DNA of 53,911 nucleotides, from contig CACZWU010000011.1 in NCBI GenBank assembly GCA_902784965.1, positions 1-53,911 on the forward strand, given 5' to 3'. The notes under the pieces were generated by a model. That model had not been told where the DNA came from. It did not search any database and saw only the letters and a program-made list of their open reading frames with translations. The position numbers and the translations under genes are program-made. Shown here in pieces: positions 45,457 to 53,911 of this stretch (its first letter is position 1; each line of letters starts with the position of its first letter). The DNA is from an uncultured Bacteroidia bacterium. GTDB lineage: Bacteria > Bacteroidota > Bacteroidia > Bacteroidales > UBA932.

Positions 45457-45483
45457 GAGCCAGCCCTGAGCTGGCTCTTTTTC
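45457..45483 (+). terminator. Second terminator after tRNA-Lys
   Basis: GAGCCAG (45457-45463) pairs with CTGGCTC (45471-45477), followed by TTTTT. Confidence 0.75.
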
Positions 45484-45507
45484 TACTGGGGCACATCCCC
45501 AGACCCC
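45484..45507. repeat. TACTGGGGC...CAGACCCC intergenic motif, copy 2
   Basis: It closely matches 30340-30364 and lies right after the tRNA terminators. Confidence 0.55.
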
Positions 45508-45575
45508 TCGGCCTCCGGCCGGCGCTTCGCTATTTTTTTCGTTTGACCCGCTTGGGGCCGGAAATGGCGTATATT

Positions 45576-45606
45576 TTTGATTATTTGTATTTTTTATATA
45601 TTTTTG
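45576..45606 (+). promoter_or_regulatory. Promoter of the signalling operon
   Basis: TTTG (45576-45579) and TATTTTTG (45599-45606) are 19 bases apart in an AT-rich region, 38 bases before the ATG at 45644. No other promoter is obvious in the downstream overlapping genes. Confidence 0.6.
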
Positions 45607-45643
45607 GAATTTTAAAAGTATAGTTGACTAGTAGTTATAACCA

Positions 45644-46807
45644 ATGGCAGTTAAAATTCTCAGCGTTGACGATGAAACCGATCTTGAGTTGCTGTTGACG
45701 CAATATTTCCGTAGAAAGATCAGAAAAGGCGAATATGAGTTCTTCTTTGCCCATAACGGACTGGAGGCACTGCAGATCTTATTGAAGAATCCGGATATCG
45801 CCATCATCCTTTCGGATATCAATATGCCTGAGATGGATGGATTGACCTTGCTGGCCAAAGTCAACGAGATGCGTAACCCGTCGCTCAAGTGCATTATGGT
45901 CAGTGCCTACGGTGACATGGACAACATCCGTCACGCCATGAACAACGGGGCCTTTGATTTCGCCACCAAACCGATAGACCTGGATGACCTGCAGATTACC
46001 ATTGACAAGGCTGTAGAGCAGATCGATTATATCCGGAGCGCCCAGAAGGAACATGCGCAGCTGGTGGATATCCAAAGTGACCTGTCTGTTGCCCGCGAGA
46101 TCCAGCAGGGTATCCTGCCCCGGACATTCGACCTGAAAATGGCAGAATCCGAAAAGGTGGACATTTATGCCAGTATGCTGGCCGCCAAGGATGTGGGCGG
46201 TGATTTCTATGACTTCTTCCCGATCGACGACCACCGGATGGGATTTACAATCGCCGATGTGAGCGGCAAAGGCGTTCCGGCGGCCATCTTCATGGCGGTC
46301 AGCCATACGCTCATCAAAGCGATCGGCACGCATATCCAGTCCCCGGAAGAATGCATGAAGACAGTCAACGACATGCTTTGCGATGAAAGCGTGAACTCTA
46401 TGTTCGTGACCGTTTTCTATGGCATTTACGACATACAGACCGGTCTTGTCGAATTTACCAACGCCGGACATAATCCGCCTTTCATCCTTCGCGCCGACGG
46501 CGCAGTCGAGATGTTGAAGTGCTCCTGCAACCTGGTGCTCGGTGCAATGGGGGGCATCCCTTACAATAAAGAAACGCTTCAACTGAACGAAGGCGACTCC
46601 CTCGTGATGTACACCGATGGCGTGACCGAAGCCGAGGACAAGGACCACGCCCAATTCGGAGAAGACAGGCTGGCTGCTGTGCTGGCTGAACTGAAAGGCG
46701 CTCCCAGCAAGCAGATCGTCGACACCATCAACATCCGGGTCATTGAGTTTGTCTCCGGCGCGCCGCAGAGTGATGATATTACACAACTAGTAATCCGCAG
46801 AAAGTGA
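45644..46807 (+). CDS. Response regulator with PP2C/SpoIIE-type serine/threonine phosphatase output
   Basis: The 387-residue protein has a receiver domain (1-125) with acidic pocket DDE, phosphoacceptor D58 in LSDINMPEMDG and the conserved Lys in ATKPIDLDD, a coiled-coil linker (REIQQGILPRTF), and a PP2C/RsbU-like domain with metal-binding DVGGDFYDFF, DVSGKGVPAA, NAGHNPPF and the final SDDITQLVIR. Phosphorylation of D58 should switch the phosphatase, which in RsbU-type systems acts on an anti-anti-sigma (STAS) protein; none is in view. It is the first gene of an operon with two kinase-like genes, which probably control it. Confidence 0.93.
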   Translation: MAVKILSVDDETDLELLLTQYFRRKIRKGEYEFFFAHNGLEALQILLKNPDIAIILSDINMPEMDGLTLLAKVNEMRNPSLKCIMVSAYGDMDNIRHAMNNGAFDFATKPIDLDDLQITIDKAVEQIDYIRSAQKEHAQLVDIQSDLSVAREIQQGILPRTFDLKMAESEKVDIYASMLAAKDVGGDFYDFFPIDDHRMGFTIADVSGKGVPAAIFMAVSHTLIKAIGTHIQSPEECMKTVNDMLCDESVNSMFVTVFYGIYDIQTGLVEFTNAGHNPPFILRADGAVEMLKCSCNLVLGAMGGIPYNKETLQLNEGDSLVMYTDGVTEAEDKDHAQFGEDRLAAVLAELKGAPSKQIVDTINIRVIEFVSGAPQSDDITQLVIRRK

Positions 46808-48458
46808 AACCCCGTTCAATCATAGTGTCGTCTCTGATCGCATTGGCCGTCATCGCCGGTGTGGCTATCGTCGCCTATCAGTTGGGCCGTCGGCAGTCCC
46901 GGCAGGAGTTGGCCGCGGTGCAGGAAGAGATGGACCGGCTGGTGGCCGCCGAGAAGGATGCTGCCATCGTGAAGCGTGTCAGCCAGCAGATGGAGGATAT
47001 CGCCTATCAGCAGAAAGCGATATCCGACCAGCAGCGTGACCGTGCCGAAGAACAGTCCAACCTGGCTATCCGGAATGCCGCACGAGCCGAGATGGAGAGC
47101 CGGGCCGCCCGTGAAGCGGAGCGAAAGGCGAATGAGGCTGCAGATGTGGCTGAAAAGGAACGAGCCAATGCGGAGCGGCAGCAGGAGATCGCGCTGGAAC
47201 AAAGGGATGAGGCGACGTATGCAAGGAATGTGGCAGATACCTTGAACCGGCGCACGCAGGCAAAAGGCCTGGCAGTGAGCTCTCAGGTCCGGCGGGAGGC
47301 CGGCGAGACCGAGGTGGCCGACATTCTCGCCTATGCCAGCTGGTATTTCCTCAAGAGTAACAGGGGCAACCAGTATTATTCTGAAACCTTCAAATCCCTG
47401 GCTCAGGCCACTGGCGGCATTCCGCGCTATAAGGTCCGGGAGGGCGGCGCCGTAAATGCCATCTCGCAGGTACCCGGCAAACCCGGGCAATGTGTGGCCG
47501 CAACAAACTACGGAGAGGTGGAATGGCTTACCGCGACCGTGAACAACGGAGCCCGGCGGATTACTTCCACGGTTTTGTTGTTCGATCCTGCGTATGATTT
47601 CAGGGATGTGCAGGTTCTGTCCGGGAAGATCTATGCTCTTTCCCTCAAGGGTCCTTTGTGCATTCTGGACTTCAAGGGAGACAAGGTGATCGTGCCCTTG
47701 CCTGACGATGACTACTTCAAACTGCTGCCGGTACGGGGGCGCCTGCTCGTGGCGGGACGCCGGAGCCTGTGCTGGTATGCTGACGGAAAGATTTCGGTAC
47801 AAGCGAGTCTGAGCAAGCCCTTGTCTGCCATTGTCGAGCGGGAAGGCAGCGTCTGCCTGTTTTATGCTGACGGCTCCTATGCTGAGATGGATTCTTCCGG
47901 CCGTATTGCAGAAGAGGCCCCTTTGGTGAAGGAAGTGGTTACGGCCGCTCATTATGATAAGGCAGGCAGATGCCTGTTGCTTGGAGTGGAAGACGGCACG
48001 GTATATCCTGTCAACAGATACAACCGCGTCCTGGAGACGATGTCCGCCCATAAGGCCAGGTGTATGAGCATGGATATGCTCGGCTCGGTCGTTGTTACGG
48101 GCGGATATGACAAGTCTGCGTACATCTGGAATCTGGACAATATGCCCTTTGAGAGCGGATTGTCTTTCCACGAGGAGCTGGAGACGAAAAGCGCCGGCAA
48201 GCGTGTGGCAAACGGCAAGGAGGTTCCGGCAGAGTGGCTGGTGCCGGTGGATTATTCTTTTGACGGGTGGACGCTTGCCGTATGCGGTGACGCGGACGGG
48301 AAATCCGTGTGGATCGGGACCTCTGCAGGAAGTGTCCTCCTGCTGAATACATCGGCTGACGGCATGGCTGCGCAGCTGTACGACAAAATCAACCGTAATC
48401 TGACCCAACAGGAATGGACGCGCTATGTTGGTGCATCCATACCATATATGACGTTCAA

Positions 48459-48462
<4 letters not shown>
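46804..48462 (+). CDS. Membrane-anchored coiled-coil/beta-propeller (WD40-like) protein
   Basis: GTG at 46804 overlaps the upstream stop (GTGA) and starts a 552-residue protein. It has one transmembrane helix (about 6-27), a long charged coiled coil (about 30-160, rich in Glu, Ala, Arg and Gln) and a beta-propeller (about 195-520) with late WD40-like repeats (VVVTGGYDKSAYIWNLDN; SVWIGTSAGSVLLL). The C-terminal NRNLTQQEWTRYVGASIPY is the ending of WD40 domains of STAND-type signalling proteins, but there is no NTPase domain. It looks like a scaffold or sensor tethered to the inner membrane. The partner is probably another product of this operon. Confidence 0.85.
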
Positions 48463-51125
<2,663 letters not shown>

Positions 51126-51135
51126 GATAACTGAT

Positions 51136-52002
51136 ATGAGCGAAGAAGATATGGAAAGCCTGAAGAATCAGGTGGAAGACTTGCAGCAGCAGTTGCAAAA
51201 ACAGGACAAGATGGCATCCTTGGGGCTGCTCAGTGCCGGCATTGCCCATGAAATACAGAATCCGCTGAATTTTGTAATCAATTTCAGCAAGATGTCGGTC
51301 AAGTTGCTGGATGACCTGAAGGATATATTGGATGACTGCGCGGACAAGCTGGATGCGGATGACGCAGCCGACCTGGAAGACATCTCGGCGGACCTCAAGG
51401 AGAATCTCTCCAAGATCCAGGAGCATGGCGAGCGGGCCATCAGCATCATCCGGGGCATTTTGCAGCAGAGCCGCGGCAAGTCCGGAGAGATGCTTCCCAC
51501 CGATGTGGGGCAGCTGGTCCACGAATACGTGTGGCTCAGCTATCACGCCATGCGCGCCAATGACAAGAGCTTCAATATCACCATCCGGGAGGAAATACCG
51601 GGGGATATGCCCAAAGTCATGGTCATCCCACAGGATATCAGCCGGGCCGTGCTCAATGTCATGAACAATGCCTGCTATACGGTCAAGGAGCGGGCAGGCC
51701 AGGAGGGTGAGGACTATAAACCGGAAATAGACGTGAAGGTTTCACTGGATCCCGACGGCAATGGCGGGGGAGAACTCCGGATCGTCATCCAGGACAACGG
51801 CATGGGTATGACGCCTGAGGTCAGGGAAAAGATATTTGAGAACTTCTTCACCACCAAACCGGCCGGTCAGGGGACGGGGCTGGGAATGAGCATAACCTAT
51901 GAAATCATTACCAAGAACCATAACGGCCAGTTGCTCGTGGAATCCGAACCGAAGGTCGGATCCACGTTTACGTTCATCATTCCTGTAAAGATTGTAAAAT
52001 GA
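51136..52002 (+). CDS. Soluble sensor-less histidine kinase
   Basis: The ATG at 51136 (MSEEDMESLKNQVEDLQQQ) gives 288 residues with no membrane segment. A coiled coil (about 5-28) leads into a DHp with phosphoacceptor H38 (GIAHEIQNPLNFV) and a GHKL ATPase with N box NVMNNACY, DNGMGM and GTGLGMSI. It should autophosphorylate. It lacks any input domain; the upstream pseudokinase has the same DHp/ATPase type and could supply input by heterodimerising. The first gene of the operon offers a receiver. It overlaps the receptor gene by ATGA. Confidence 0.93.
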   Translation: MSEEDMESLKNQVEDLQQQLQKQDKMASLGLLSAGIAHEIQNPLNFVINFSKMSVKLLDDLKDILDDCADKLDADDAADLEDISADLKENLSKIQEHGERAISIIRGILQQSRGKSGEMLPTDVGQLVHEYVWLSYHAMRANDKSFNITIREEIPGDMPKVMVIPQDISRAVLNVMNNACYTVKERAGQEGEDYKPEIDVKVSLDPDGNGGGELRIVIQDNGMGMTPEVREKIFENFFTTKPAGQGTGLGMSITYEIITKNHNGQLLVESEPKVGSTFTFIIPVKIVK

Positions 52003-53911
52003 GAATCAAAGGATACCTTTTCGCCCTCGTTCTTCTTTTCCTTTCGTATGCCGTCAGGGCTCAGGATGATACGCATCTGTATGAGTCGGCGCAGGAGGCA
52101 TACGAGTACGGATTGTTTGCGAGGGCTGACTCTCTTTTGAGCAGTTCAGCGAGCAGTTTCAAGGGAGAGGACCGGATCGGCGTGTACAGACTGCTTGCAT
52201 TGTGCAACCTGAACATGGACAAGCCCGAAGTAGCCGAGAAATGGGTCGCCAGGCTGCTGGCTGTCGATCCCTACTACAGCGTTTATAACGATGCTCCGCG
52301 CTTTGCCGAGATGGTGAACCGGCTCAAGGCCGGCAAGACAGCCACGATTACTACGGCTTCCCAGCAGGCCGAGTCCATTGAAGAGGCGCCTGTCCCCGTG
52401 ACGCTGATTACGGAAGAAATGATCAGCATGAGCGGCGCCCGCAACCTGAAGGAAGTACTGACCGCCTATGTGCCCGGCATGTCCCACATCGAGTGCAACG
52501 AGGAGATGAACATTGCCATGCGGGGCATCTATGCGAGCCGGCAGGAGAAGATGCTCATCATGTTGAACGGTCACCGGCTGAACAGCTATTCGACCAATGC
52601 GGCTGCTCCCGATTTCAGTATCAGCCTGGAAAAGGTGAAGCAGATTGAGGTCCTGCGGGGACCGGCTTCGTCGTTGTACGGTGGTGTGGCATTGACGGCT
52701 GTGATCAATATCATCACCAAAGATGCGGCTGATGTCGACGGGTTGAAGATCAAGGCGAGTGTCGGCAACTATGGACAGCTGAAAGGAGACCTGCTGTTCG
52801 GCAAACGCTATATGAACCTCTCGATCCTGGCGTGGGCAAACATCTATCGGTCGACCGGCGAGTCTTTTGAAGTAGGCTATGATGACCAGCCGTACGCGCT
52901 GATTCCGAACCCCGGCACCATCACCATCGGCGGCTACAACAAGAAACCGACTCATGACCTGGGCCTTACGCTGCAATGGAAAGACCTGACTTTCACGTTT
53001 AACAACACCTTCTCGAAGACAGTGGCTCCCTACTCCATGAGTATGTTGTTCACAGCGTATCCCTACGAAAAATATGGCGTCTTCAACGGGAACAAACCGG
53101 GCTTCGGGACTTCTTCCAACTATTTTGACCTGAAATATGAAAAGAGTTTCGGAAACTGGGGAATTTCTGCCAATGTGACTTACGACGCGGCCACCCAGCA
53201 GCAGTATCAAGTGTGCGGAGATCTTTCCCCGGTGGGTTTTTACCTGATCCCGAACGCTACGACCGACACAGTCTACGTGGGCGATGGTTTCTTCCAAAAC
53301 CATATCTGGGGTGAGCATACGCTGGGCGGACATCTGCAGGGCAGTTACAGCAAAAAGTGGGGGAAACACGACTTTGTCGCCCTCCTGGGCGCGCATTCCA
53401 ACCGGATGGACTTGGAATATAGCTATTATGAGGAAGGAGATGATTTCAATCGTGTCATCAAGGTTTGGGACGAATCCAAGAACCTGATGGTGAACTACGA
53501 GATGAGTGCGGACGCCTATTTACAGCTGAAGTACAAATGGAACGACATGTTCATCGTCAATGCCGGTGCCAGATACGACTTCAAACGCCGTTACAACTAT
53601 TTGGACGACAAACATGAGAATATCAATGTGCTCTCGCCGCGTGTCGCATTCATCATGAACCTCCCTGCGTTGACCGCCAAGTTGTCGTATTCCAAGGCGT
53701 TTGTGGACGCCCCCTACTTCTATAGGAACGGGCGATTTGACACCTCCTGGGGAGGCGGACTCGAGCCCGAGTACCTGCATTCCCTCCAGGCTTCTTTCTC
53801 TTCAAATAAGATCGCCCCGAACCTGTGGGCGGAAGTGAACGTCTTCTACAACAGGTTCACGAATCTGGTTTTTTACGATGCCGGGGCGCTGATCTATCTC
53901 AATGGCGGTTC
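51999..53911 (+). CDS. TonB-dependent receptor with N-terminal TPR-like domain, 3'-truncated by the window
   Basis: The ATG at 51999 overlaps the kinase stop (ATGA). The visible 637 residues have a signal peptide (about 1-21), a helical TPR-like domain (about 25-105, with DPYYSVYNDAPRFAEMVNRL), a plug domain (about 120-240, EAPVPVTLITEEMISMSG to GPASSLYGG) and the first strands of a beta-barrel with aromatic-rich turns. The layout resembles CirA/BtuB-type receptors. The periplasmic TPR-like domain is an addition to the standard plug. It would import a substrate across the outer membrane using TonB energy, or act as the signal receiver for the preceding kinases. No SusD partner is seen in the window. 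Confidence 0.9.
   Translation, partial: MRIKGYLFALVLLFLSYAVRAQDDTHLYESAQEAYEYGLFARADSLLSSSASSFKGEDRIGVYRLLALCNLNMDKPEVAEKWVARLLAVDPYYSVYNDAPRFAEMVNRLKAGKTATITTASQQAESIEEAPVPVTLITEEMISMSGARNLKEVLTAYVPGMSHIECNEEMNIAMRGIYASRQEKMLIMLNGHRLNSYSTNAAAPDFSISLEKVKQIEVLRGPASSLYGGVALTAVINIITKDAADVDGLKIKASVGNYGQLKGDLLFGKRYMNLSILAWANIYRSTGESFEVGYDDQPYALIPNPGTITIGGYNKKPTHDLGLTLQWKDLTFTFNNTFSKTVAPYSMSMLFTAYPYEKYGVFNGNKPGFGTSSNYFDLKYEKSFGNWGISANVTYDAATQQQYQVCGDLSPVGFYLIPNATTDTVYVGDGFFQNHIWGEHTLGGHLQGSYSKKWGKHDFVALLGAHSNRMDLEYSYYEEGDDFNRVIKVWDESKNLMVNYEMSADAYLQLKYKWNDMFIVNAGARYDFKRRYNYLDDKHENINVLSPRVAFIMNLPALTAKLSYSKAFVDAPYFYRNGRFDTSWGGGLEPEYLHSLQASFSSNKIAPNLWAEVNVFYNRFTNLVFYDAGALIYLNGG

Overview
The window reads as chromosomal DNA of a high-GC member of the Bacteroidota, most likely Bacteroidales. 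The evidence is the promoter grammar (TAnnTTTG -7 boxes, often with a TTTG-like -33 box 19-20 bases upstream), families typical of the phylum (DUF4290, DUF4783, YARHG, a Reg_prop/Y_Y_Y histidine kinase, a TonB-dependent receptor with an N-terminal repeat domain) and a complete Na+-NQR locus. I cannot name genus or species. Gene density is high, ATGA overlaps are common and several genes carry clear Shine-Dalgarno sequences.

Layout. 1-2.3 kb: 3' part of a TPR/membrane regulator and a small exported protein. 2.4-7.7 kb: a helix-hairpin-helix protein, an ABC exporter pair, a 5'-nucleotidase whose two domains are separate genes, and a DUF4783 protein. 7.8-13 kb: rlmH, a 1200-residue NtrY-like sensor kinase and, converging on it, an NtrC-type regulator with no DNA-binding domain. 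13-19.2 kb: cmk, ispH, efp, a transglutaminase-like protein, der and a YARHG protein. 19.2-21.7 kb (minus strand): acyltransferase and parE. 21.7-26.5 kb: a REP-associated tyrosine transposase (RAYT) between two 83-bp REP doublets, an EamA transporter, pruA, a deoxynucleoside kinase and a third REP doublet. 26.5-31.3 kb: rfbC, a 1082-residue multi-cofactor oxidoreductase, rfbD. 31.4-39.2 kb: DUF4290 protein, ftsK, a LolA-like protein, a NUDIX hydrolase, an RsmF-like methyltransferase split in two, and a UvrD/PcrA helicase. 39.3-45.2 kb: nqrABCDEF, with nqrE frameshifted by an apparent 10-nt deletion. 45.3-45.5 kb: tRNA-Lys(TTT) and terminators. 45.6 kb to the end: an overlapping signalling operon of response regulator-PP2C phosphatase, membrane beta-propeller protein, propeller sensor with a histidine-less kinase core, soluble histidine kinase and TonB-dependent receptor, which runs off the window.

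The most interesting parts are: (1) the signalling operon, which links an outer-membrane receptor, a degenerate sensor kinase, a competent kinase and a phosphatase output in one translationally coupled unit; (2) the RAYT/REP system, with three doublets of identical 32-19-32 geometry, one of which supplies the stop codon of a neighbouring gene; (3) a second, unrelated palindromic repeat family found in frame inside two proteins; (4) the broken nqrE and split rsmF-like genes; (5) the single-chain fusion resembling sarcosine/proline/opine oxidase subunits, within 2 kb of pruA.
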